The notes under the pieces are model-generated. The model saw only the letters and a program-made list of their open reading frames with translations, did no database searches and was not told the origin of the DNA. The position numbers and the translations under genes were made by a program. Positions 7,379-14,921 of a stretch of DNA of 28,849 nucleotides are shown here, in pieces. The DNA lies in NCBI GenBank assembly GCA_900552725.1, contig USAT01000014.1, positions 1 to 28,849 on the forward strand, read 5' to 3'. The stretch is from an uncultured Eubacteriales bacterium (GTDB taxonomy: Bacteria > Bacillota > Clostridia > Oscillospirales > Oscillospiraceae). Every line of letters begins with the position of its first letter. Position 1 is the stretch's first letter.

Positions 7379-7703
7379 CTCCCTCCAGCACCTTCGTCAC
7401 GGCGGCGGCGTAGCTGCGCCATTCCGCCTCCTTCCTGGCGAGCTGCTCCCGGCCGGAGCCGGTCAGGTGGTAGTATCGCCGGGTGCGGCCGGACGCCGTC
7501 GGTTCCTCGCGGGCCGTCACCCAGCCCGCCTGCTCCAGGGTGTGCAGCAGGGGATACAGCGTGCCGGATTTCAGGTCGAAGGTGTGATCCGACCGGCGGC
7601 GCAGCTCCTCGATCATCTGGTAGCCGTACATGTCCTGCTGCTCCAGCAGCTTCATCAGCAGCAGCTTTGTGCTGCCGGAGGTCAGCGTCTTGTCAAATTC
7701 CAT
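7353..7703 (-). CDS. PadR-family transcriptional repressor
   Basis: The 116-residue protein is a winged-helix PadR of the short (PadR-s2) class. It carries the motifs LLLMKLLEQQDMYGYQMIEEL (helix region), FDLKSGTLYPLLHTLEQAGWV (recognition helix and wing) and RRYYHLTGSGREQL (wing and C-terminal helix). AAGGAGG precedes the ATG. Two adjacent copies of a palindrome of the PadR type (ATGT...ACAT) lie between its promoter and start codon, so it almost certainly represses itself and the overlapping membrane-protein gene. The signal that relieves repression is unknown. Confidence 0.9.
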   Translation of the reverse strand: MEFDKTLTSGSTKLLLMKLLEQQDMYGYQMIEELRRRSDHTFDLKSGTLYPLLHTLEQAGWVTAREEPTASGRTRRYYHLTGSGREQLARKEAEWRSYAAAVTKVLEGGACCVGAV

Positions 7704-7719
7704 GGTTGCCCTCCTTGAT

Positions 7720-7753
7720 ATGTAGAATTACTACATATGTAGATTAACTACAT
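7720..7753 (-). promoter_or_regulatory. Tandem PadR operators
   Basis: Two abutting 17-bp palindromes, ATGTAG-N5-CTACAT, occupy 7720-7736 and 7737-7753. The second touches the -10 element. The ATGT/ACAT ends match known PadR operators. Confidence 0.82.
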
Positions 7754-7780
7754 AATAGCGAAGCGGACGCCGTTTGTCAA
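7752..7780 (-). promoter_or_regulatory. padR operon promoter
   Basis: On the minus strand a perfect TTGACA (7775-7780) and TATTAT (7752-7757) are 17 bases apart. The -10 overlaps the operator pair by two bases. Confidence 0.85.
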
Positions 7781-7824
7781 GAGGGAGCGGCAAAATTTCA
7801 TCAGACTGCCGCAGGGGATCGCGC

Positions 7825-7854
7825 TTGCCTTGCCGGCCGGGGGAGTGGTATACT
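7825..7854 (+). promoter_or_regulatory. Promoter of the U32-like gene
   Basis: TTGCCT (7825-7830), 18 bases, TATACT (7849-7854). Confidence 0.5.
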
Positions 7855-7895
7855 GATCCTAACAAAAGAACGGGGCAGAGGAGTGAGCAAACGGC

Positions 7896-8807
7896 ATGGA
7901 CAGCATAAAAAAACACATCGCATATTACCATCTGCCCGGTTTGTTTGAGTTTTACGAGCTGTACCGGGTATTTTTGCCGCTGTATCGCGCCCATCGGGAG
8001 TACTTCTATGACTGGTGTGAGATCGGCTCACTGTACGGTGCCCCGGCAGACTGCGTCTGGGGCGGCGGCCGTGTGGGCGACGGAGACTGCGATCCACGGG
8101 AGGTGCTGGCCCTGACGCGGGAATACGGCATCTCGGCCCGTCTGACCTTCAGCAACTCCCTGCTGCGTGAGGCGCATCTTTCAGACGCCAGATGCAACGA
8201 TCTGTGCCGCCTGTTTACGAAGAGCGACGATCCGCAGAACGGCGTCATTGTCCATTCTGAGCTGCTGCTGGACTATTTGAAGCGGACCTATCCGGGGCTA
8301 TACCTTGTCTCCTCCACCACCAAGGTTTTGACGGATTTTCAGGCGCTTCGACAGGAGACGGCCCGGGAGGATTTTCGCTATGTGGTGCCGGATTTCCGCC
8401 TGAACCGGGCGTTTGACCAGTTGGGTACCCTGTCGGAGGCGCAGCGGGAAAAGCTGGAGTTTCTCTGCAATGAGTGCTGCTTTTTCGGCTGCCGGGAGCG
8501 GAAAGCCTGCTATGAGGCGGCCAGTCGGAAAAATCTGGGGGAGGACGGCCCGGAGCATCACTGCACCGCGCCGGATGCCGCCGGAGGATACCGCTTTTCC
8601 AAGGCTATGAGGAATCCCGGGTTTATCGGGGTCGGCGATATTCGGGATATATACCTGCCCATGGGTTTCTCGCAGTTCAAGATCGAGGGACGGGGACTTG
8701 GCAGCGCACTGATCTTGGAGTTCTTGCTGTATTACATGACGAAGCCGGAATATCACCTGCCGGTGCGGGAGGCGATCTATCTGGACAATATGCTGGACCT
8801 GTTTTAG
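7896..8807 (+). CDS. Peptidase U32-like / collagenase-like TIM-barrel protein
   Basis: The 303-residue protein is not a confident family member, but several features recall the U32 family. These are a central barrel-like alternation, an FKIEGRG motif near residue 265 comparable to the S/FKIEGR segment of U32 proteins, and a cysteine cluster around residues 190-205 (NECCFFGCRERKAC) comparable to their Fe-S ligands. The phrases YPGLYLVSSTTKVL and YVVPDFRLNR look like conserved barrel strands. Proteins of this superfamily act in RNA hydroxylation, ubiquinone synthesis or proteolysis. The start at 7896 has AGAGGAG 12 bases upstream. The gene is monocistronic, with its own promoter and terminator. 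Role unknown; a redox or Fe-S function is inferred only from the cysteines. Confidence 0.5.
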   Translation: MDSIKKHIAYYHLPGLFEFYELYRVFLPLYRAHREYFYDWCEIGSLYGAPADCVWGGGRVGDGDCDPREVLALTREYGISARLTFSNSLLREAHLSDARCNDLCRLFTKSDDPQNGVIVHSELLLDYLKRTYPGLYLVSSTTKVLTDFQALRQETAREDFRYVVPDFRLNRAFDQLGTLSEAQREKLEFLCNECCFFGCRERKACYEAASRKNLGEDGPEHHCTAPDAAGGYRFSKAMRNPGFIGVGDIRDIYLPMGFSQFKIEGRGLGSALILEFLLYYMTKPEYHLPVREAIYLDNMLDLF

Positions 8808-8840
8808 GCGGTGACGGAAGAAGAGAAACAAGCGGACAAC

Positions 8841-8872
8841 AAAAAATCGCTCCCTTATGGGAGCGATTTTTT
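8841..8872. terminator. Bidirectional terminator
   Basis: AAAAAATCGCTCCC and its complement form a 14-bp stem with loop TTAT, with T-runs on both strands. It lies between the U32-like gene and the converging dockerin fragment. Confidence 0.9.
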
Positions 8873-8898
8873 GCTGCGGAAAAGAGGGTGCCGCGTGA

Positions 8899-9243
8899 TC
8901 ACTGGGCCGACGGAGGAGAGAGCGGGGAGATCCCGGCGACAGCCTCGTACAGCCGCTGGAGATCATAGACGTCTATGATATCATCTGAGCCGGTTACGTT
9001 GGCGGCTTTCATTTGCCGCGCATCGAGTTGGGTCAGATCCAGCAGGTATTGATAGACCAGGTCAACATCAAGAATGTTTACCTTACCATCGCCGTTTACG
9101 TCACCGAGAAGCTCTTCTAGCTTGGGGATGATCTCCTGCGCGATCAGAACAGTGCCGCAGATGGAACAGTGCGCGCCTTCGGTGAGACCGGATTCGGTGT
9201 AAGTGGGCGCTACGGCTGCGTCAACAACTACGGTGTGGGGCAC
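8899..9243 (-). pseudogene. C-terminal fragment of a dockerin-bearing surface protein
   Basis: The frame encodes 114 residues. The first part (HTVVVDAAVAPTYTESG, then EGAHCSICGTVLIAQ) is the repeat found in large secreted proteins of gut Firmicutes. The rest is a type I dockerin with the calcium loop GDVNGDGKVNILDVDLVYQYLL and a second half-repeat (DDIIDVYDLQRLYEAV). There is no signal peptide, no ribosome site and no natural start: the frame stays open upstream into the end of the MarR gene, where the sequence stops resembling either family at about 9240-9250. This looks like the tail of a much larger gene left after a deletion. Dockerins bind cohesins in cellulosome-like assemblies or on the cell surface. 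Confidence 0.72.
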
Positions 9244-9710
9244 GGCCTGATAGGCTGCGGTACCGGCTTTTGAAAGTGCGGAAAGCCCGCGCGGCTTTCC
9301 GTCTTGGATGCTGTGTACAGCTTATCCAGCGCCGCTGCGAAAGCGGCGGCCTCCTCCGGCGTCAAGGCGCTGGTCAGATACTCGTAAAAGGCCGCCTCGA
9401 TCTCCGCCTTGGAGGCCTTCAGCCCCTCCGCCTTTTCCGTGGGGTACAGCAGTTGGCTGCGCCGGTCGTTGGGGGCGTCCTTGCGGACGAGATACCCCTT
9501 TGTCTCCAGATTCCTGGTTCGCCGTGCGATGGCGGCCTTGTCGGCGTGCAGAAGCTCCGCCAGTGCCGCCTGGGTGCAGCCGGGATTGTGGCGCAGCGCG
9601 TGGATCAGGTCGATCTCCGCTGTTCCCACGTCCTTTTCCCGCAGCGTCCGCAGCACCAGCTTTTCCGCCTCCCGGGCGATTTTTGTGATCTTCCGTTCCG
9701 TAATATCCAT
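9228..9710 (-). CDS. MarR-family transcriptional regulator
   Basis: The 160-residue protein is a winged-helix MarR regulator: helices around LIHALRHNPGCTQAALAELLHADKAAIARRTRNLETKGYL, then the wing KDAPNDRRSQLLYPTEKG-like, then a C-terminal dimerisation helix (EIEAAFYEYLTSALTPEEAAAFAAALDKLY). The start at 9710 was chosen for AGGAGGTGCT immediately upstream; a longer frame to 9776 would run through the operator. The last 12 or so residues (QKPVPQPIRPCPTP) look unnatural and probably derive from the deletion junction with the dockerin fragment. MarR genes usually precede a transporter or oxidoreductase; that neighbour is missing here. A palindrome just after its -10 element suggests autoregulation. 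Confidence 0.82.
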   Translation of the reverse strand: MDITERKITKIAREAEKLVLRTLREKDVGTAEIDLIHALRHNPGCTQAALAELLHADKAAIARRTRNLETKGYLVRKDAPNDRRSQLLYPTEKAEGLKASKAEIEAAFYEYLTSALTPEEAAAFAAALDKLYTASKTESRAGFPHFQKPVPQPIRPCPTP

Positions 9711-9749
9711 GAGCACCTCCTGAATTCCAAGGAAAGTTGCAGTTACATC

Positions 9750-9763
9750 GTTGTATGTACAAC
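9750..9763 (-). promoter_or_regulatory. Probable MarR operator
   Basis: GTTGTACATACAAC has perfect 6-bp half-sites around two bases, placed directly downstream of the marR -10 element. Confidence 0.6.
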
Positions 9764-9764
9764 T

Positions 9765-9792
9765 ATTATAGAGCATTTTCTCCGTTTGTCAA
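9765..9792 (-). promoter_or_regulatory. marR promoter
   Basis: On the minus strand TTGACA (9787-9792), 16 bases, TATAAT (9765-9770); both hexamers are consensus. Confidence 0.82.
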
Positions 9793-9799
9793 GATATGC

Positions 9800-9842
9800 A
9801 AAACATCCGGGAGCCTCCAAATGGAGATTCCCGGATGTTTTT
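9800..9842 (-). terminator. Terminator after the histidine kinase gene
   Basis: A 13-bp stem (AAAACATCCGGGA and complement) carries a smaller inner hairpin. It ends in T-runs on both strands and lies between the kinase stop and the marR promoter. Confidence 0.78.
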
Positions 9843-9862
9843 CGGACGTTTTTCGTAAGATA

Positions 9863-11806
9863 TCAGGCGCGGGGAAGGGTAACATCGGCCCGGAACAGGT
9901 CGCCGTCGATGGACAGGGCAAACGTGCCGTTCATGAGACGCACCAGACTTCCGGCGATGGACAGCCCTAAGCCGCTGCCCTCGGTATGGCGGGAGGCGTC
10001 GCCCCGGACGAAGCGCTCCATCAGCTCATCGGGGGAGATGTTCAGCTCGGCGCGGGAGACATTCTTGAAGCTGATGGTGACGGTCTCATCGTCCCTGGCG
10101 GCCACAACGTAGACGCGGGTGTCCTCCAGGGCGTATTTGCAGATATTGCTGACCAGATTGTCCATGACACGGCTGAGGAGCTTGCCGTCAGCCCGAACGG
10201 AGACGGGCGTCTCCGGCGGACGGGCCACCAGCGTCAGGCGGCAGTCGGCCAGCCGCTCCTGATACTCGCCTACGATCTGGTCGAACAGCACCGCCACATC
10301 CGTAGGCTGAAGCTCCACCGGCAGCGCGCCGGAGGACGCCTTGGATGCCTCCACCAGATCCTCCGTCAGCTTTTTCAGCCGGCGGCTCTGGCGGTCCAGC
10401 ACGGCGATGTACTCCCGCGCCGTCTCCGGCTGGACATCCACCTTCTGCAGCAGATCCACATAGTTGATGATGGAGGTCAGGGGGGTCTTGATGTCGTGGG
10501 ACACGTTGGTGATCAGCTCGGTCTTCATGCGCTCGGCCTTGGTCTGCTCCTGCACCGCCCGCTCCATGCCGGTGCGCAGGTCGTTCATCCGCTGGCCGTA
10601 GCGCTTGAAGTCGCCGATCAGCGGCCTGGTGTCGATGCTCTGGGAGAGGTCGCCCTCTGCCAGCTTCTCGCCGCCCTTCTGCAGGATGCGCAGGTTCAGG
10701 GCGATGTACAGGATGGCAATGAACTCCACCAGCTTCATCACCATAAAGATGCCGTCCACGGAGCCGTAGCCCGCCAGCACCAGAAGCATCTCGAGGAAGA
10801 ACAGGCCCACCGTCACCAGTGCGGTTTTCCAGATCAAGGGCAGGCCCGCGACGGTGCGGTACAGGCCCCGGCCCACGGCCCTGATGATGCGCCACAGCAG
10901 CCGCAGGAGACGGCCGATCAGTGAGCCCCGCAGCACCGTCCCGGCCTTGCACTGGGCGGCAAAGACACAAAGGAACAGCAGAGTAAGGGGCACCATCAGG
11001 GAGACAAAGAGTATCTGCCTTTCCACGTCATAATAGAACAGGGTGTCCCAGCCGATGAAGAACGCGCACAGCAGCGTCAGCAGCCACACGTCCGCCGGGA
11101 TCTTGTCCAGCCACGTCAGGTGGATGCCCTCGTGGGCCGCCCAGTGTCCGGCGGAGGCCATGGAGAAGCCAAAGCACAGCAGCGTCAGCAGCAGAAACAG
11201 TACCGTCAGGAACACCGTCAGTCCGATGTGCTCCAGCAGCCATGTCATCACCAGATGGGAATAGTCAGGGAACTCATCCGCAGGCAGCAGGTCGGCGGCG
11301 ATGGTCAGCTCCTCCTCAGTCCCGTCGGCATAGGTGAGCGTAAAGGTTCGCTGTGTGGAGTACAGCGTTTTGTCGCTGTCCGTCAGTTCAAAATTTTCAA
11401 AGGTGATCGCGCCGGTATTCTTGTCGACGATCGCCAGATGGCAGGAGGTGTCCTCGCGGGAGAAGCTCTCCGAGAAGGCGCGGGGCAGATCGTCCAGCGC
11501 CTGCTGCTGTTCTTCGTCGGTAATATCTGCGGCAGTGGTATCCGAGGTATCCGCGTCGGGCGTGTCGTCCGCCAGCAAACCGGCGTTGGCCAGCGTGCCG
11601 CGCAGATAGTAGTAGGCGTTGTGAATGGCGCTGCTGCACTGTGATTCATACATCGTCTCACGCATATACGCGCCGCCGTCCAGAAATACGTTGCAGCTGG
11701 CCAGAATGCCGATGCCAAGACCGCCCAACACCGCCATGGTGCCAAACAACAGCGTCAGGAAAAAGGCTGTCAGCTTGGCCCAGGTCTTATTCAGAAGTCG
11801 CTTCAT
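9863..11806 (-). CDS. Sensor histidine kinase, VanS/PhoR-like, six membrane helices
   Basis: The 647-residue protein has a first membrane helix (about 12-40) and an extracytoplasmic domain of about 145 residues. Five more membrane segments follow (about 190-370, including HIGLTVFLTVLFLLLTLLCF and VMKLVEFIAILYIAL), then a HAMP-like linker. The HisKA box ELITNVSHDIKTPLTSIINY holds the phospho-accepting His437. The HATPase domain has N box VMDNLVSNICKYA and G2 box GSGLGLSIAGSLV. It autophosphorylates and passes phosphate to the response regulator encoded just upstream, whose stop overlaps its start by four bases. Six membrane segments are more than usual for VanS-type kinases and suggest intramembrane or small-molecule sensing. 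A glycosyltransferase and a polysaccharide deacetylase nearby point to an envelope stimulus. Confidence 0.9.
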   Translation of the reverse strand: MKRLLNKTWAKLTAFFLTLLFGTMAVLGGLGIGILASCNVFLDGGAYMRETMYESQCSSAIHNAYYYLRGTLANAGLLADDTPDADTSDTTAADITDEEQQQALDDLPRAFSESFSREDTSCHLAIVDKNTGAITFENFELTDSDKTLYSTQRTFTLTYADGTEEELTIAADLLPADEFPDYSHLVMTWLLEHIGLTVFLTVLFLLLTLLCFGFSMASAGHWAAHEGIHLTWLDKIPADVWLLTLLCAFFIGWDTLFYYDVERQILFVSLMVPLTLLFLCVFAAQCKAGTVLRGSLIGRLLRLLWRIIRAVGRGLYRTVAGLPLIWKTALVTVGLFFLEMLLVLAGYGSVDGIFMVMKLVEFIAILYIALNLRILQKGGEKLAEGDLSQSIDTRPLIGDFKRYGQRMNDLRTGMERAVQEQTKAERMKTELITNVSHDIKTPLTSIINYVDLLQKVDVQPETAREYIAVLDRQSRRLKKLTEDLVEASKASSGALPVELQPTDVAVLFDQIVGEYQERLADCRLTLVARPPETPVSVRADGKLLSRVMDNLVSNICKYALEDTRVYVVAARDDETVTISFKNVSRAELNISPDELMERFVRGDASRHTEGSGLGLSIAGSLVRLMNGTFALSIDGDLFRADVTLPRA

Positions 11807-12498
11807 GTGAGAGTTCCCTCCATTTTATAGCCCTTGCCCCAGACCACCTTGATGTACCGGGGCTCCGAGGGGTTGATCTCCAGCTTTTCCCGCAGATGCC
11901 GGATGTGTACGGCGATGGCGCCTGTGGCGTTCAGCGGCACATCTCCCCACACCCGGCGGTAGATCTCACCGGGGGAGAACACCGTCCCGGCATTCTGCAT
12001 GAGAAAGCGGAGAATGTCGTATTCCTTGGGGGTCAGCGCCGTCGCTTCGCCGTCCACGGTGACGGTCTTGGCGTTGTCATCCAGACAGATGCCGCCGATG
12101 ACCAGCGTACTGGGCCGTACCTGTCCGCCGCCCAACTGGAGATACCGCCGCAGTTGGGAGCGCACCCGTGCCAGCATCTCCACCGGATTGAAGGGCTTGG
12201 TGATGTAGTCGTCCGCGCCCACGTTCAGGCCCAGCACCTTGTCGGTGTCCTCGCCCTTGGCGGTCAGCAGGATCACGGGCACGTTGCTGGTCTGCCGTAG
12301 CTGGGCCATGGCGGTCAGGCCGTCCATGACCGGCATCATGATGTCCATGAGAATGAGATGTACATCCTCGCGGGCGGCCACGGACAGGGCCTCTTTCCCG
12401 TTATAGGCGGCCAGCACCCGATAGCCCTCGGCCTTGAGATATATTTCCAGCGCGGAGACGATGTCCTTTTCGTCGTCAACGACTAAGATCGTATACAT
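11803..12498 (-). CDS. OmpR/PhoB-type response regulator (VanR-like)
   Basis: The 231-residue protein has a receiver domain with acidic pair D8-D9, phospho-acceptor D52 (LILMDIMMP), T79 and K101 (ITKPF). A C-terminal winged helix follows (LTPKEYDILRFLMQNAGTVFSPGEIYRRVWGD and VHIRHLREKLE). All catalytic residues of an active receiver are present. AGGAGGTCATCT precedes the ATG. It is cotranscribed with and overlaps the kinase gene. OmpR-type regulators bind head-to-tail repeats; YCTTAA repeats with 11- and 23-base spacing in the intergenic region at 13872-13911 are a candidate target. Confidence 0.92.
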   Translation of the reverse strand: MYTILVVDDEKDIVSALEIYLKAEGYRVLAAYNGKEALSVAAREDVHLILMDIMMPVMDGLTAMAQLRQTSNVPVILLTAKGEDTDKVLGLNVGADDYITKPFNPVEMLARVRSQLRRYLQLGGGQVRPSTLVIGGICLDDNAKTVTVDGEATALTPKEYDILRFLMQNAGTVFSPGEIYRRVWGDVPLNATGAIAVHIRHLREKLEINPSEPRYIKVVWGKGYKMEGTLT

Positions 12499-12535
12499 AG
12501 ATGACCTCCTGTGGGGGTGAGTTTGTCATACCTCT

Positions 12536-12564
12536 ATCATACCCTTTCGCGCACGATTGCACAA
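12536..12564 (-). promoter_or_regulatory. Candidate promoter of the two-component operon
   Basis: On the minus strand TTGTGC (12559-12564), 17 bases, TATGAT (12536-12541). The -35 is weak and may need an activator. No terminator separates this site from the upstream glycosyltransferase gene, so read-through is also possible. Confidence 0.45.
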
Positions 12565-12566
12565 GG

Positions 12567-13823
12567 TCAATTCTTGGCGGCGGGGTAGGGAAGGGACGTC
12601 AGGTTCACGCTGTGGTGGATGGGCTTCCACTCCACCTTCATGAACAGCGCCGCCAGCGAGATGGGGAGATACGTCAGCATGAACAGCGGGAACGTCAGCG
12701 TATAGGCGATCTTCTTCCACGCCGGGGCGTGGATGCGCCGCCATTCGCTGGCCACGGTGATGCCGCCCAGCACCAGCAGCGTGGCCAGGATGCTGCCCAT
12801 GCACTCCAGCAGCGACCGCATGGCGAACCACACACCAGCACCCTGCATCAGCCCCAGCACCGACAGCGTGATGTTGGCCAGCAGGCACAGCGCCGTCAGG
12901 ATAAAGGCCGGCAGGATGGACATGGACATATCAAAGCAGCTCCAACTGCCCCTGGCCGCGCCCTTCAGCAGCGCCGCGCCGTACCGGCGGAACACCTGGA
13001 TGTACCCCTTGGCCCAGCGCAGCCGCTGCCGCACCGACTGGCGGAAGCCGGTGGGCTGCTCGTCATACAGCACGGCGTCCTCGCAGATGGCGATCCTCTC
13101 ACCCCGCAGGATGTGATAGATGGAGAACTCGATGTCCTCGGTCAGCAGATAGAAGCGCCAGCCGTGGCTCTCATCCAAAATCCGCTGGGAGAACAGGAAG
13201 CCCGTGCCGCCCACGGCGGCGCTGCTGCCCAGGCGGGTGCGGGCGCCGTTGAGATAGCGGCTCTCCCGCAGGAACCACAGGGCGTAGCCCGCGCTGATCC
13301 AGTTGTCGCCGAAGTTCTTGCTGTTGCGGTAGCTGGTGACGATCTCGTGGCCGTTGGAGAACATCTCGTTCATCCGCTCGATGTAGTCCGGGGCCAGCAG
13401 GTTGTCGGCGTCAAACACGAAATAACCGTCAAACCCCGCCGGATAGTCCGCGCCGATGTGCTGCAGCAGGAAGTCCAGGGCATAGCCCTTGCCCACGTTC
13501 AGCTGGTTGAACCGCTCATAGACCACCGCGCCGTGGGTCCGGGCGATGGCGGCGGTGCGGTCGGTGCAGTTGTCCGCCGCCACGAACACCGTCACAAGGG
13601 ACATGTCATAGGTCTGCGCCCGTAGGCTCTCCAGCAGGCCGGAGATGACATTCTCCTCGTTCCGGGCGGCGATCAGCACCGCGTAGCGGTGCTGCCTGGC
13701 CGGTGCGGCAAGGGCCTTCGGCTTTTTGGCCAGCACCAGGGGGATATAGAGGAACTGATAGGTATAGCAAATAAAAAACAGCGCCGAGATAACGGCGTTG
13801 ATGGTGCGCAGCGTGGTCTCCAT
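12567..13823 (-). CDS. Membrane glycosyltransferase family 2 (processive type)
   Basis: The 418-residue protein has an N-terminal membrane helix (about 8-32), a GT-A catalytic domain and four or so C-terminal membrane helices. Catalytic signatures are complete: NEENVI at about 55-60 for nucleotide-sugar binding, D138-A-D140, the TED base at 228-230, and QRLRW at 266-270. This D,D,D,QxxRW set defines processive beta-glycosyltransferases such as cellulose, chitin-like and poly-N-acetylglucosamine synthases. It probably makes and exports a cell-surface polysaccharide. A divergent polysaccharide deacetylase shares its upstream region, as in poly-GlcNAc loci, so the polymer may be N-acetylated and later deacetylated. 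AAGGAGGAG precedes the ATG. Confidence 0.85.
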   Translation of the reverse strand: METTLRTINAVISALFFICYTYQFLYIPLVLAKKPKALAAPARQHRYAVLIAARNEENVISGLLESLRAQTYDMSLVTVFVAADNCTDRTAAIARTHGAVVYERFNQLNVGKGYALDFLLQHIGADYPAGFDGYFVFDADNLLAPDYIERMNEMFSNGHEIVTSYRNSKNFGDNWISAGYALWFLRESRYLNGARTRLGSSAAVGGTGFLFSQRILDESHGWRFYLLTEDIEFSIYHILRGERIAICEDAVLYDEQPTGFRQSVRQRLRWAKGYIQVFRRYGAALLKGAARGSWSCFDMSMSILPAFILTALCLLANITLSVLGLMQGAGVWFAMRSLLECMGSILATLLVLGGITVASEWRRIHAPAWKKIAYTLTFPLFMLTYLPISLAALFMKVEWKPIHHSVNLTSLPYPAAKN

Positions 13824-13871
13824 AGAGGCTCCTCCTTGTCTTTTTCTGCCTTTATGGTAGCAAACGCTGGA

Positions 13872-13911
13872 TTAAGAAACAATCACGGGGGAGATTAAGG
13901 TTTTCTTAAGA
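13872..13911. promoter_or_regulatory. Direct repeats, candidate response-regulator binding region
   Basis: TTAAGR occurs at 13872, 13895 and 13906, all in the same orientation, with 23- and 11-base offsets. Such helical phasing is typical of OmpR/PhoB-family sites. The region separates the divergent glycosyltransferase and deacetylase genes. Confidence 0.42.
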
Positions 13912-13924
13912 CGCATACCTCTGG

Positions 13925-13945
13925 GCCCGCGTGCCGGGCATTTTT
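13925..13945 (+). terminator. Terminator-like hairpin in the deacetylase leader
   Basis: GCCCG and CGGGC form a short stem around CGTGC followed by ATTTTT, 47 bases upstream of the deacetylase start. The stem is only 5 bp, so it may be an attenuator or may be incidental. Confidence 0.3.
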
Positions 13946-13991
13946 CCCCTTCGGCATGCATAGGCTGGACACCAGAAAGGACGGGGATCGT

Positions 13992-14549
13992 ATGAAAGAG
14001 AAACGGGTGCGGATATTCCTGCTGCACCGGCGGGTACTGGCGGTACTGTGTACGCTGGCGGTGGCGGCGGGCATTTTCTATGTAACGCTGTATCCCGCCT
14101 CCCGCACGGCGGCGGCCGCCCAGCGGCAGCTGCCTATCTATTCGGTGGAGCGGAAGGAGAAGCTGTGCAGCATCTCCTTCGACGCCGCGTGGGGCAACGA
14201 GGATACCCAGCATTTGATCGACATTCTGGCGAAGTATAACGTGAAGACTACTTTTTTCGTGGTGGGGGACTGGGTGGATAAGTATCCGGAATCGGTGAAA
14301 GCGCTCCACGACGCGGGCCATGAGGTCATGAGCCATTCTGACCACCACGACCACTATAACAGTCTCAGTACCTCACAGATCGTGGCGGATATTCAGACCA
14401 GCTGCGACAAGATCGAGGCTGTCACCGGCAGCTGTCCCACGCTGATCCGCTGTCCCTACGGCGAATATGATGACCATGTGATCTCCGCCGTCCGCTCGCT
14501 GGGCATGGAACCCATCCAGTGGGATGTGGAGCTACCAGAAATGACTTAA
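13992..14549 (+). pseudogene. Polysaccharide deacetylase (NodB domain), 3' truncated
   Basis: The frame encodes 185 residues: a membrane-anchor or signal helix (about 14-36), then a NodB-type domain. SFDAAW carries the metal-binding Asp64, SHSDHHDH supplies His115 and His119, and RCPYGEYDD carries the substrate arginine. This SFDAAWGNEDT type is common in sporulation and envelope deacetylases of Clostridia. After PIQWDVE (residue 180) the family similarity stops abruptly. The sequence reads five unrelated residues to a stop, so the last 60-70 residues, including the SLDW-type strand and the final catalytic histidine, are missing. The start is the ATG at 13992, behind AAAGGACGGGG. It probably deacetylated the neighbouring surface polymer or peptidoglycan; as it stands it should be inactive. 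Confidence 0.8.
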
Positions 14550-14735
14550 AGGCGTTGTGCTGCAAGCCTCTTCGGGGTTGGCAGTAGTGCGCATCAGCCA
14601 AAAAATTGACCTGTAATCAGGGAGTTTCGGGGCCGATTCAGGCGCGGGAGAGGTCAAAATCGAGGGTACGTGCGCAAGGTGCCGATGCGCTGTCCTCCGG
14701 CGAGGCACGGATGACGCAGGAAGCTATCTCTACCA
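14550..14735 (+). mobile_element. Possible remnant of an IS200/IS605-type 3' end (TnpB guide-RNA region)
   Basis: There is no gene here. The stretch is rich in hairpins: GCAAGCC...GGTTGGC near 14570-14590, and GTGCC...GGCAC enclosing CCTC-CGGC-GAGG at 14680-14707. It ends in GATGACGCAGGAAGCT-like sequence. Such a segment with a terminal GAAGC is what I recall from the noncoding right ends that follow tnpB genes in IS200/IS605 and IS607 elements. It begins exactly where the deacetylase breaks off. No transposase remains. The match is from memory and unaligned, so confidence is low. Confidence 0.3.
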
Positions 14736-14851
14736 ATTTGTGAATACATTCACTTCAAGAAGGCTCCTCTGAAACCTAATGTTGATTTCATCACTTTTGG
14801 GCCGCACGATTTCGATCTTGGATTCTTCCATGCCTGTGACGGTATTTCCTC

Positions 14852-14880
14852 TTGCATTTCCGGAAACACTTCTGTATACT
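14852..14880 (+). promoter_or_regulatory. fic promoter
   Basis: TTGCAT (14852-14857), 17 bases, TATACT (14875-14880). Confidence 0.65.
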
Positions 14881-14907
14881 GATATAAACTGATACCATTT
14901 AATATCA
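14880..14907 (+). promoter_or_regulatory. Inverted repeat in the fic leader
   Basis: TGATAT (14880-14885) and ATATCA (14902-14907) flank the start point of transcription and end just before AGGAGG. It is a candidate repressor site. Confidence 0.4.
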
Positions 14908-14921
14908 ACAGGAGGTGCTAT

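Noticed and set aside
6407..7747. A 446-codon plus-strand frame opposite the SEDS-like and padR genes
   Set aside because: The product is a Gln/Arg/Pro-rich shadow and crosses the padR promoter and operators; the opposite strand has membrane helices and a PadR domain.
9986..10924. A 312-codon plus-strand frame opposite the histidine kinase
   Set aside because: The complementary strand carries complete HisKA and HATPase motifs; this frame has only Gly/His/Gln-rich shadow composition.
12549..12564. GCACGATTGCAC as a fourth copy of the island palindrome
   Set aside because: It lacks the symmetric core (CACGATTG against CAATSATTG) and lies in the core-gene region; the resemblance is limited to ATTGCAC.
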